Assembly (NCBI GenBank): GCA_020631735.1
Contig: CM036197.1
Span: forward strand, 44,935,880 to 44,999,879
Reading direction: 5' to 3'
DNA from: Saccharum officinarum
Taxonomy: Eukaryota; Streptophyta; Magnoliopsida; Poales; Poaceae
Length of the DNA stretch: 64,000 bases
The notes beneath the pieces were generated by a model. That model did not search any database. It saw only the letters and a program-made list of their open reading frames with translations, and had not been told where the DNA came from. Position numbers and translations under genes: made by a program. Within the stretch, counting starts at the first letter, position 1. Every line of letters starts with the position of its first letter. This document shows positions 11,447-21,302 of the stretch, one piece after another.

Positions 11447-11612
11447 ACACTGTATGTTAACAGTACCGGATCTCATGAACAGTACGAACCCGTTATGTGC
11501 AGTTCAAACCTGGTATTATAAACAGTATAGACCTGTAGGAACAGTACAGACCCGATATTATGAACGATAGAGACCCGCTATGAACAGTACGCGCCCTTCA
11601 TGAACAGCACGC
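11447..11612. repeat. Degenerate tandem repeat, ATGAACAGTACGGACCCG type
   Basis: About six imperfect units of roughly 25-30 bp built on (T)ATGAACAGTAC and GACCCG, running from ATGTTAACAGTACCGG to ATGAACAGCACGCGCC. Non-coding. Confidence 0.75.
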
Positions 11613-11633
11613 GCCATAAAAAAAACCTGCTAT

Positions 11634-11878
11634 GGCCTTGTTCACTTTCCCATCCCAACCCAAAATATTTCCTCTGTCACCCGTCACATCGAATCTTTGG
11701 ACGCATGTATGGAGCATTAAATGTAGGTAAAAAAGATAACTAATTGTATAGTTTGTCTGTAAATGTTGGGACGAATCTTTTGAGCCTAGTTAGTCCATGA
11801 TTGGACAAATTTTGCCAAATAACAACGAAAGATGCTACAGTAACTTTTCACCTACTTTTCGCGAAGTGAACACATCCT
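11634..11878. mobile_element. MITE, GGCCTTGTTTAG-type family, copy 1
   Basis: Starts GGCCTTGTTCACTTTCCC and ends CGCGAAGTGAACACATCC. It carries the family core ACGAATCTTTTGAGCCTAGT, then AGTCCATGATTGGACAAA. The same core recurs at 18.98, 19.69, 28.40, 28.90, 30.04, 31.15, 39.62 and 50.03 kb. Confidence 0.8.
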
Positions 11879-12244
11879 GCGTCTCTGAACTCCGGCTAGA
11901 AATCCTCACTCTGCAACATCGAGTGTAACGTCACTTGTCACAATTTTATTCGTTCGGGCCTTCGGGGAATAAATAGAACATCGAGTGTCCAGTCAAAAGT
12001 GGGGCAGATCTAGAACTAGAAGGATGAGGGCATGGTGGATCAAGCTCCCATCTCCCTCTTCCCATTCAGTTATCCGTAGGGGAAGAACAGTTGGAGGAAG
12101 GTCGAAGGAGGAAAGAAGAAGATCATCACGGAAAGAAGGTGACGAAGAAGTTCCTTCTCCACCTGCTCATCAATCAACAAATAAAACAGTTTGCACTTTG
12201 CGGTGTTTTACTAAGATATAAAAAAAAAGTTTAAAAACAATCGT

Positions 12245-12317
12245 CGACCACGATGGGACTCGAACCCACAATCTCCCGCTCCGGAGGCGAGCGCCTTATC
12301 CATTAGGCCACGCGGTC
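12245..12317 (-). tRNA. tRNA-Arg (anticodon CCG)
   Basis: A 73-nt tRNA read on the minus strand. The acceptor stem GACCGCG pairs with CGTGGTC, with discriminator G. The anticodon stem CTCGC/GCGGG closes the loop CTCCGGA, giving anticodon CCG (reads CGG, Arg). The T arm contains GGTTCGAGTCCC. No intron is present. A T-run (minus strand, about 12238-12233) just downstream suits Pol III termination. The gene lies about 0.76 kb upstream of the PPR start codon on the opposite strand. Confidence 0.96.
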
Positions 12318-13072
12318 AAGTTCTTATTGACTGCAGATCTATGATACTTCTTATAGCTACAATAGTTGGGCTTCCGTACGGAGAAGCCCAGCGGCCCACG
12401 AGAGCATACTACGAGGCCCAGCATCTTCGTGCTGCCCTCCTTGTTCGGGCACGCCGCCGCCGAGGGGCGTGTGCGTACCGACCGAGCCGCCGACGGCCGA
12501 CCCTCGCCAGCGCTGCCCCCGCTTCCCCGTCCTCAGCTCCGTGCGTCCGTCGGCCGTCCCTGTCCTCCACTTCTAGCGCTAGTCGTCCAGCGCTGCCGCG
12601 CCGTTGCGGAGCTTCTCCAGCCGCTCGTCTGAGCGCCGTGCGGCCACTGCCTGACCCCGACGGTCAACGCTTCGTGGTCTGCATCTGCATCTCCAGTGAG
12701 TGGCGAGTGGTTATTTGTGAATTCAAGTGTAGAAACTTTACATTTGATTAGCAGTTTTAGCTTAGCTTGAAATTATGTGGGGGGTACGGATACATTCATT
12801 GTTTCAGTGGACATTGGTTAGAGATTTGCTTATGTTAACCTAAAATCAAATCAAAGCCTGTTATGCTTATCTTTTTTTAGTTTAAAAGTACTGTGAGACC
12901 TCTTAAAAATATTATCGTGTTTTGGTTATTTTCGTATACTGAACCATTTGCCGAAATATGTATATTGGATTATTACTGTATTGCACATTAGATTTTTGTC
13001 TAGGCATACCATGGGTTTAGGGTTCGCCAATGCACAGTCCTCACCCAGTCCCTACCTCCTTGACCACAGATC
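12318..13072 (+). other. Probable 5' leader and promoter of the PPR gene
   Basis: GC-rich to about 12700, then AT-rich, possibly a 5' UTR intron. The frame at 12341-12751 is compositionally biased (Arg/Ala/Pro-rich), without domain signal, and is not called as a gene. Confidence 0.4.
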
Positions 13073-14164
13073 ATGTCAAGAGCCTTAGCGCGTCGCCCAG
13101 TGCCTCCTTTCCTGAAACTTCGCTCCAAAGTGTGCGACGACGGCTACTGGACGGGCAGATTGGACCACAAGGACTGGCTCGCCCCAAACGAGGTGCTCAA
13201 GATATTTGCAAACATCAGGGACCCTAGTCTGATAAACAGTGTATTCAAGAAGGCATGCAGCCGGAGAGACTACAAGCCCAGCGAGGCGCTCTACAGCTTG
13301 ATGATTGACAGGCTGGCCTGCGCCAGGAGGTTCGGTGATGTGGAGGAGTTGCTGTCCAAAGCAACAACTGAAAAGTTCAGGTTTTCAGACGAGTTCTGCT
13401 GCAGGCTGATCAAGATGTACGGCAACGTGGCAGAACATCCTCAGAAAGCCATTGACACGCTCTTTGCAATGCCTGGGTATAATTGTTGGCCTTCTACAAA
13501 GACATTCAATTATGTTCTTCACATGCTTGTGTGCAAGCGGCAGTATGAGGTTGTTCATGAGGTCTACTCGAGTGCGCCCAGGCTGGGGGTGACATTGGAC
13601 ACCTGCTCCTTCAATATTCTTGTCAAGGGTTTGTGCCAATGCGGTAAATTTGATGAGGCTATCTCCTTGCTGCATGAGATGCCAAAGCAAGGGTGTCAGC
13701 CTAATGTGGCGACCTACTCGACCTTTATGCATTTCCTTTGTCAGCGTAGTCAGGTTGATAAAGCATTTGAGCTGTTTGAGAGAATGCGGAATCAGGATAT
13801 TGCTGCAGATACAATTGTGTACAATATTTTGATCTCTGGTCTCTGCAGGCAGGAAAGAGTGTCTGAGGCATTCGATCTCTTCAAATCAATGACTTCTGAA
13901 GGGTGCTATCCTAATTCAGGGACTTATCAGGTACTTCTCGATGGTCTCATCAGTTTAGGAAAGTTTTTTGAAGCCAAAAGCCTTGTTAGCACTATGAGTA
14001 CAGAAGGTGTGAGGCCTAGCTTCCAATCATACAAGCTACTGATTGATGGCCTCTGTAGTGAGGACTGCGTGGATGATGCACATCTTGTCTTGAAGCAAAT
14101 GGTGGGCCAAGGTTTTGTTCCCCGGATGGGGACTTGGACAAAACTTCTCACATCCATCTTTTAA
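13073..14164 (+). CDS. P-class pentatricopeptide repeat protein
   Basis: Intact single-exon gene of 363 aa. From about residue 80 to the end it is built of roughly eight 35-residue PPR units. Clear ones begin CSFNILVKGLCQCGKFDEAI, ATYSTFMHFLCQRSQVDKAF, IVYNILISGLCRQERVSEAF, GTYQVLLDGLISLGKFFEAK and QSYKLLIDGLCSEDCVDDAH. There is no E, DYW or SMR extension, so it is P class. P-class PPR proteins bind RNA in a base-specific way through residues 5 and 35 of each repeat and usually act in mitochondria or plastids in RNA stabilisation, splicing or translation. The Arg-rich, acid-poor N-terminus (MSRALARRPVPPFLKLRSKV) would suit a mitochondrial presequence, which is inference. The start is the first ATG of the open frame, and lack of introns is typical of plant PPR genes. 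The specific RNA target cannot be told. Confidence 0.93.
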   Translation: MSRALARRPVPPFLKLRSKVCDDGYWTGRLDHKDWLAPNEVLKIFANIRDPSLINSVFKKACSRRDYKPSEALYSLMIDRLACARRFGDVEELLSKATTEKFRFSDEFCCRLIKMYGNVAEHPQKAIDTLFAMPGYNCWPSTKTFNYVLHMLVCKRQYEVVHEVYSSAPRLGVTLDTCSFNILVKGLCQCGKFDEAISLLHEMPKQGCQPNVATYSTFMHFLCQRSQVDKAFELFERMRNQDIAADTIVYNILISGLCRQERVSEAFDLFKSMTSEGCYPNSGTYQVLLDGLISLGKFFEAKSLVSTMSTEGVRPSFQSYKLLIDGLCSEDCVDDAHLVLKQMVGQGFVPRMGTWTKLLTSIF

Positions 14165-15545
14165 TTTTGGTTTTCACATCGGTGATTTCCTTGGCCTAAC
14201 AAGACACATGAACGGAAACTTCAAATTTTACCAGACTCCTGAATGAAGGTCGTCAAGTTCTGTTAGAGGAGCAAGTGGACCAATGCGGGCTTGAGTTTGT
14301 GCTTGTAGTCTTGCGTACCATGGCCATATGAATGCTGCCTGTACATGATTATAGTTTGGTGTTAGCTTCCACGGATGTCAACCTGAAATATATAAGGCTG
14401 TCAAAAAAAAAGTCCATTCAATTTTGTAGGTTTGTAACTTCAAATTTTAAAACCTTTCAAATAATCTAATGTTAAAATGTTAAATATCAATCTGAATCCA
14501 CATCTGTGCATTTGCAGGTGATTTATGCTTGGCAGTTCAATAACTAATCTTCTCTGGACCTTCCTGCTATTTTGGAATCTAGTTTCCAGGCTAACAATAT
14601 GAAGATGCATGCCATGAGGTAGTCCTTTTGGCCTTTTACATCCTTGATTGAGAGAAACAGAGCATACTAAATAGTTAGCTTTTTAGCTCTTCTGTTTGCT
14701 GTTCGGCTCCTTAAGTAATCACATGACTAATATATTCTGCTCACTAGGTTGGCTGATAGTCATGAAATCCACATGTTAGCCTTGCATGACAACTGTCCGT
14801 GGAGAATGATGTGGTTATGGATCTGTACGTACAAGAGGGTCTTGTAAGCCCACTAGATGAAGATTTTTAAACTATTATTACTCTCAGATTTACGTGTTGC
14901 AATTTTATTTGCAGTTTTGATACGATCTGTTCACAGCAGGGAAAGGATCTGGTGATCCAGGAAGCAGCTGCTTGGGACCATGCTATCATTGTTTGACTGA
15001 AAAGCCTTAAAGGTAGACATGCGTTTCGTTCGTTACTGCAGTTGTTTCGCAAAAAGAACAATTGTTCGGGTCTGCATAATGTTGCTGTAAAGGGTTCATC
15101 CACAAATTACTGTCGGGGAAGTGGGTACATCAATTTAGATGCCCACGGCAATATACTGTTGGGAAATTAGAAATTACCTGGTTCAGCAATATAACTTCGT
15201 ATGTGGTTGTGATGAGGGACTTGTGGTGGTCTTTAATGTTTGCTTGAACTTATCAGGCCGGCTTATCAGACATGGTACGGTGTTTTTTTTCATAATAAAA
15301 CAACATCAGCTAGTTTATCAACCGCAAAAACCATCAACCGATATCCATGTGAACTATTGTTTGCACTGTACTTCGCCAATCATGTGCACCTGGCTAGGAC
15401 ACTTGGACCATGCTACTGTACTTGTATAAGCGTTGTCAACCTTGTACCGGAATAAGTGCACAGTACATTGCCGTTACAGTACTCCGTCACTATAAATTCT
15501 CCATATTTTATTTCCAAAAACCGTAAATTTGGCCTGTTGAGAATG
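14165..15545. other. PPR 3' flank, no gene seen
   Basis: AT-rich sequence that includes the PPR 3' UTR. Small frames (14867-15103 minus, 15139-15455 plus) show no domain. Nothing else is recognised. Confidence 0.45.
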
Positions 15546-16250
15546 TTTTTTTTTCGCGATCACGCTCAACCCTAGGCGTGTTTTTCATTAAGCAGAAAAG
15601 AGTCCAAGCCCATAGAACAAACAGCCCTAGCAACCATAGTTACCGAAGAAACACGAACCAAAGTAAACACGCACCACACACCTGAGGACTTCAGACGACT
15701 ACATCGCTACGCAACTTGCTCCCAAAGCCGCAGCTGATCATCCAGCCAGAAGCACGCCCAGGTGCCTGCCTGTTGCCCGCCGCACACCACAACACTGCTT
15801 CTTCCTGGATCGCCGTTGCCAGCCTACCCGCTTGAGAAGAGACCCCATCAAACGTCCGCGCGTTGCGCTCCTTCCAGATTCTCCAGCCAATCAAGAAAAA
15901 GAGGGAGTCGAAACCATCGTCCGGGGCATCCGCTTCTCGTTCCGCAGCCACCAGGCAATCGCCTGCTCGTCATCTATAAAATCGAGACCCTGCAGATGTA
16001 GCTTGTTGAACCAGAACTGCCAAACCTCTTTGCTGTACACGCAAGCAATCAGGATGTGATCCATGGTTTCGCAAGCCTGGTCACAAAGGGCGCAAGTGCT
16101 GGTGGACTGAAGGCCATGGCGGAACTGTCTGTCTGCCGTCCAGCACCTTCCATGCAAGACGAGCCAGAAGAAGAAGCGGATCCGTGGAGGCGCCGCAGTC
16201 TTCCAAATTTGCTTCGCCCCCAACGGGATGGATGATCGGAAGAACATTCT
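15546..16250 (-). mobile_element. 5'-truncated L1-type LINE 3' end
   Basis: The minus strand encodes the C-terminal RNase-H-distal/zf-RVT region of a plant LINE: AKQIWKTAAPPRIRFFFWLV, then CALCDQACETMDHILIACVY and FFLIGWRIWKERNARTFDGV (about 16245-15700). It ends with a tail seen as a T-run at 15546-15554 on the plus strand. The coding frame is interrupted between the two segments. Retained zinc-ligand pattern: C-x2-C ... H. Only the last ~700 bp remain and no matching target duplication was found. Confidence 0.82.
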
Positions 16251-16349
16251 TTTTTGAAACCGCGGGGTCACTAGTGTGCCTCCAATACTGAATGGCAGCG
16301 GCGGTTGCCAGGAGCTCATGCAGCATGGCTCGCAGGCGGCCGACGACAT

Positions 16350-17093
16350 GGCAAATGTGCGTGGGAGGTTGGCAGGTGGAGGGGAAGAGAGAGGATGGAG
16401 AAAGAAGAGAGGAATGACAGCGAGCCTCTAGATAAAATTGTCTTTTTTACCCTTCCCCTCAACTAGAAAATGATTAGTTTATTCGATGCGGGGTTTTGGA
16501 TACCAAAGCGATGTGTTAAGATAAAATCGACTTTAACGATGTATTTCACATAAAATTGAGCTTTTGTGGTGTTCAATGGATAAATTTCTCCTCGCCTCTG
16601 GACAGGTTTATTTCGCAGAGGCCAAATGTTTGTTTTGCAGCTGTAATGCTTTGTTTAGGGTGTTCGGATGTCCTGTTTGCATTGGACGCATCCAACCATC
16701 CACATAGACAAGAGCGGAGGACACAAACAAAAAGCTCCGCACACGCCGCTTGCTCCCGCCCATGCCATGCACCCTCGCCCTTGCAGATTCACCCCACACT
16801 GCCATAGTGGATCAACAACGCCGAGGTGCAAGACCACGCCACTGTCTTCGTCGCCAAGCTCTTCGGCCGCATAGCCCCTATCCTTCCTTACCGCCGTCCC
16901 CGAGCCGCAGCGCCCAGGTAGGCTTGCTGGCTGACTCCACCGTAGCGGGGCGCCTCCATCCGATTGCCGCGGCCGCCTCTACCTTGTCAGGTGCCACCAT
17001 CTGTTGTCGCGGCCACCTCCACTATGGTGGGTGTTGCCATCTACTGTCGCAGTCGCCTCCACCACGTCAGTTCGCCGCACCGTCTGCAACATG
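16350..17093. other. Spacer, GC-rich block, no gene supported
   Basis: From 16660 to 17090 the sequence is Pro/Ser/His-rich in several frames on both strands, a sign of compositional bias rather than coding. It probably belongs to the transposon whose repeat block follows. Confidence 0.4.
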
Positions 17094-17470
17094 TTGCGCT
17101 GAAAAAAACACGTGATGAAAACATATGTTTCAAATGTTTCGGAGATATGTTGCAAGTGTTTCATTCGGATATTGCAAAAATAGATCGAGATGTCGATATG
17201 TTGCAATGGTTTGTACAATATGTTGCTAGCGTTTGTTCCCAATGTTTCATCTGTTTTCAGACGTATGTTGCAAGTATGTTTATCTGGAATGTTGCATATG
17301 TTTCACACATATGTTGCAAGTATTTTTATTTAGATGTTTCGTATGTTTGCAATAGTTATCAAGTGTTTTTCACGCATTTTTGCAAGTGTTTCAAATACAT
17401 GTTTCAAGTGTTTCATCTTTTTTTGCATGTTGCAAGTATTGCATCTAGATGTTTCAAAAGTAGATCGGGT
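17094..17470 (+). repeat. Subterminal-type degenerate tandem repeats (ATGTTGCAAG family)
   Basis: More than a dozen units of ATGTTGCAAGTGTTTCA-like sequence. These are the opposite orientation of the 10435-10740 block. The open frame through it (16964-17569) only reflects the repeat. Confidence 0.72.
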
Positions 17471-18086
17471 GTTGCATCTCCCTCCCCGTCTTCTGCTGCC
17501 TTTATCTTGGTGTCTCCTCCTCGCCTTCTGCTGTCTTGCACCTTCTCAGACTGCGAGGGGGTGCGGTGAGGGATGGCGACGCGAATGTGAGCACATGCTC
17601 TCCCCTTCCGTCAAGCGGGCAAGTATCGCTTCGGTTCACTTTTTTTTTTGTTATGTACGGATGTTGAGATGCGATGCTCCCGTTAGTGGGTCTGGGACTA
17701 GGAACTGAACCACTGGTTGATTGCCTGGGACTGGGAGCTGTATCCGGACGCGCTATTGGCGCCAGACGTTTGGGCGCTAGTGCCTCCATTTGTGTACCAG
17801 AGAAATACTTCATGCCTGCAGCCGTAGCCAAAAGATCAGGTTGTATGTTTTGTTCCTGAGCCTACACTTGAATCCTGTGCATGTGCTGCAGAACTGTGTC
17901 CATGTTTGAAAAGCATGTGGTGAACTGTTTCATGGATGACGTGGGATGGGGGATGCCAATGAGGCATTCACTGGCAGAACATCAAATGGGGCAGCTGCAA
18001 GCCTGCAAACAAACATAAGACTGGCTCCAACAACGACAAGGACCCAAACTGGACACCCATTCTAACATTTAGGTACTGCACAGTAA

Positions 18087-18640
18087 ATGGACCAAACACC
18101 CAAACCTTATCCTCTCCAAGAGAGCCCTGATACCCAAACTGCCTCCTCCCGGTCGCGCTCTCTCTCGGCCGAGCGCCACCGCCCGCTTCCTTCCCAGCAG
18201 AGCGCCGCCGTCCACCTCGCCCTGCCGCGTTGCCGCCTCGCGCCACCGCGGATCCACCTCGCGCCGCCGTCCGCCTCGCCCCGCTGTGTTCCCGCCTCGC
18301 GCCGTCGCGGATCCAATTTGCCCTGCCGGCGGCTCCCCGTCATGGCCCCTCCGGCGGCTCCTCGTCGTGGCCCCGCCTCGCCGTCGTCATCCGCCGAGCC
18401 GCCGTGGACTAACCTGGAAGTGCCGTTGCGGGCCCGCCTCGCCCCGCCACGGAGCCGCCGTGGCGCGAGCCTGACCGCCCCGGCCATTCGCTGCCGCAAG
18501 CTCGCCTCGCCGGCCGCGCCCTGTCGCGGGCCCACCACTTCGGTCGCCAGAGGAATGTGTCGCGGTGGGAGACGACGCTTTTTTGCGTTGCCGCATGCCT
18601 CGAACCTAAAATGTGTTCTCTGTTTGCATTTCCTGTTGAA
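18087..18640. repeat. GC-rich low-complexity block with CGCCTCGC/GCGGATCC repeats
   Basis: Long open frames on both strands (plus 18087-18710, minus 18107-18664) arise from a stop-poor, GC-rich imperfect repeat: CCGCCTCGCGCC followed by CGCGGATCCA, and variants. There is no domain signal, so I do not call a gene. Confidence 0.6.
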
Positions 18641-18977
18641 GCGAGTTTTCAGTATGCAAAACACTATGCCTCACCTATTTTGCATTTGGGTCGCCATTTG
18701 CATCCTCTAAGGTTCTTGTATTTTTGGTTGCTGTCACATCATTTCGTTTCGCCCATATCACTCGGCCTTTTCTGCCGCTGAGCTTGACCAGCCCGCCAAT
18801 AGCTAGTAGCTGATGGCCCAGTCCACCAAATCAACACGAACCATCGCGTCCTTACCTTACCGGCTAGGCGGCTATTGCCCCCGAGGCCGAAACCTCAGGT
18901 TCTGCCATTGCCCTACAAGGCTACAACCCGATTTCAATTGCGTGTTTCGCCACCCAACCCCAAGCGAACCCGAGCTA

Positions 18978-19146
18978 GGGTGTGTTTAGTTCGCGAAAAT
19001 TTTTGGCTTTAACTACTGTAGCACTTTTGTTTGTATTTATCAATTAGTGTTCAATCATGGACTAATTAGACTCAAAAGATTCATCTCGTGGTTTTCTATC
19101 AAACTGTATAATTAGTTTTTTCATCTACGTTTAATATTCCACGCAT
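18978..19146. mobile_element. MITE, GGCCTTGTTTAG-type family, copy 2, truncated
   Basis: Reads GGGTGTGTTTAGTTCGCG at one end, then the family core in reverse orientation (GACTAATTAGACTCAAAAGA). The far terminus is missing after about 19146. Confidence 0.65.
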
Positions 19147-19682
19147 GCATGTGCCCATTGACACTGGCAGGCAGGTGCCGGTGCACTGGCTGCTCCTGCT
19201 TTGTCTGATGGGCCACCGTCACCACACCGGTATTGAGCCGTGACCAAACTTTTGTCGTCACGTCACCGATCGCAAGCCTTCCACAGGTCCCCAAACTCGC
19301 ACGAAAATGAGCCTAGTGCTTGGTTGCTTGCTCCAATAATTTTATTTAGGCCTTATTAGGCAGGATGCGATGCGAGTCCAGCACAACCATGGAAGATTCT
19401 CAGAAGCAAACAAGAAAAGAAAAAAGGGAAAGCGAGAGGAACGGAGATTAATGAATACGTTTATTGTATGAAATAAAATGCATGCATTGCAGCCTAACAC
19501 AGTACTCCTCCACTCTATGATTAGGCAAAGATTAGGTACCATCTCAATCTTGCGCACAGTAGCGTTGACCATCACCCGCTCTGAACCGCTCAATCAACCG
19601 ATGCTTCCCCTTTCGACATCATAGTGCACGAGCTTGATGTAAGCAGAATTAATTCGCTTAAACTTCCGTCGGGAAATATTAG

Positions 19683-19850
19683 TGTTAGGTTTTTCCTATT
19701 AAAATTTAGTTTCTGTCACATGGAATGTTTGACACATGCATGAAGTATTAAACGTAAACTAATTACAAAACTAATTACACAAATTGAGACTAATTCACGA
19801 GACGAATCTATTAAGCCTAATTACGCTTATGTTTAGTCTTTTTAATTAGT
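19683..19850. mobile_element. MITE fragment, GGCCTTGTTTAG-type family, copy 3
   Basis: The family core ACGAGACGAATCTATTAAGC is present with flanking family sequence (GACACATGCATGAAGTATTA). Termini are degraded. Confidence 0.6.
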
Positions 19851-20988
19851 ATCTAAATACCCGATGTGATATCTGTTAAACTTTAGTCCCTGGATTGAAC
19901 ACCCCATAAATACTGACATATCCTCTAACAGAAATGAAATACTGACATCTAAGCAGCCGATTACTGCTGTTTCGGGATTATTAGTACTCGAGCGGAGTGG
20001 TTGTGCACTGAATCCTGCGTCGTCGGAGGGCGCAGCGCACATCACTGCACTGACGACGGGCGGTCGGCGAGGACACACGAGCCGAAGCTGCAGACGCAGC
20101 GAAAAGAAACTCCTGGAGCCCGGTGTGGCCGTGTGGGAGGAAGAGGAAGCCGCCTTCGGACTTCGGGCTGGGTCGTCCATCACGTGATGACACGAGCAAC
20201 GCCAATTTGACTCGCACATATCCTGGCAGCTTTCTCGATGCCAAGCTACCCGCGTCGGCCGTCCTGTGCAAAGCAAACCTCGCAACGCAGCTTCTGAATT
20301 TGGAGCCACTCAAAGCTCGCGAAAACCGCCTCTCCAGTCCTGATCAAGCATGTAGGGTACCCCTTTCCAGAAATCCGAGCTCTGTTTGCCATCATTCACA
20401 GCGATAGGGCACGGCAATCTTCTACGGTCAGCCGTCAGGTGCACGGTTCAGTTCCTTTCATCACACCAAACGAGCGGTGCCGGTTCGGTTCAGTATAGTA
20501 CTATGATCAGAGTTTGGGCGATCCGCCGATGAGATCAGTATTTTCTACCAAGGGCCCACAGCTACAAGGAAATTACCATAGGATTAGTTTTTTTTCTTTA
20601 TAAAAAATAGCTGAACTTTTTTTGCAAATTCGCAGGAATACGTAGTACATGCCAGCCAACTACACGCAAAAAGGAGATTCATTGGACAGAAGAGAAACAA
20701 ATGTGAAAAGATTCTGGTACAGTAGCACCCCACATGTGCTTATTATGACCCGACCCGGACCCGGTCGAACGCCCCTCCCTCCCGACGACTTGCTCCGCCT
20801 CCCTCCTCGCAGTTGTTGCCACCACCCTTCCCTCCCTTCCTCTCCGCGTCGCTCCCCATCCCATCTTGGCCTGGACACCTGGGCTGCCCCCCCTCCGTTT
20901 CCGCGCTCGCGGACGCGCCGAGTCGTCGGCTGAATCCGCCCGCCGCTGCCAACGTCGATCTGCGACCGAGCGACCGCGACTCCGCGCG
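19851..20988 (+). other. Upstream region of the UDP-arabinose 4-epimerase gene
   Basis: Contains no supported gene. Composition becomes strongly GC- and CT-rich from about 20740, as in a grass promoter and 5' leader. Overlapping frames on both strands are compositional. Confidence 0.45.
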
Positions 20989-21230
20989 AGGTGGGGTGAG
21001 TTCCCTCGCCGTGATCCAGTTTTCTTTCCCCGTCGTTTTTGAGCTCTCGCCACGCGTTTTGGGTGTTGTTATTCGCCGACACTGGCGCCTTTTCTTCCGT
21101 GTTGTTAATGAAGATCCTTCTGTTCTGTGCGCGCGTCTGCGTGTGTAGCTGTATAGGCGATGGTGCTTGGACTTGCAAAGGTTTGATCTTGAGATGAATT
21201 TTAATCGTGCGTGGATCGCGTGGTTTGCAG
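20989..21230 (+). other. Likely intron in the epimerase 5' UTR
   Basis: A plausible donor (CGCGAG|GTGGGGTG) near 20989 and acceptor (TTTGCAG|ATTC) at 21230 bracket AT-richer sequence between GC-rich leader and the start codon at 21303. Leader introns are common in grass genes. This needs transcript support. Confidence 0.45.
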
Positions 21231-21302
21231 ATTCAGACGTAGGACGAGGGGAGACGAGTTCTTGTCGCCTTGTCAGTTTCATTCTTTGGGCGCCGACTTC
21301 AC

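Noticed and set aside
12341..12751. 136-codon frame upstream of the PPR gene
   Set aside because: Low-complexity Arg/Ala/Pro/Ser text in probable leader; no domain.
16964..17569. 201-codon frame
   Set aside because: Runs through the ATGTTGCAAG repeat block; the Cys/Phe/Val-rich product only mirrors the repeat.
18087..18710. Long GC-rich frames of 207 (plus) and 185 (minus) codons
   Set aside because: Both come from an imperfect CGCCTCGC/GCGGATCC repeat with few stop codons; no domain or splice pattern.
20660..21178. Minus-strand frames of 124-191 codons before the epimerase
   Set aside because: Antisense to the GC-rich promoter and leader; Arg/Gly-rich compositional frames.
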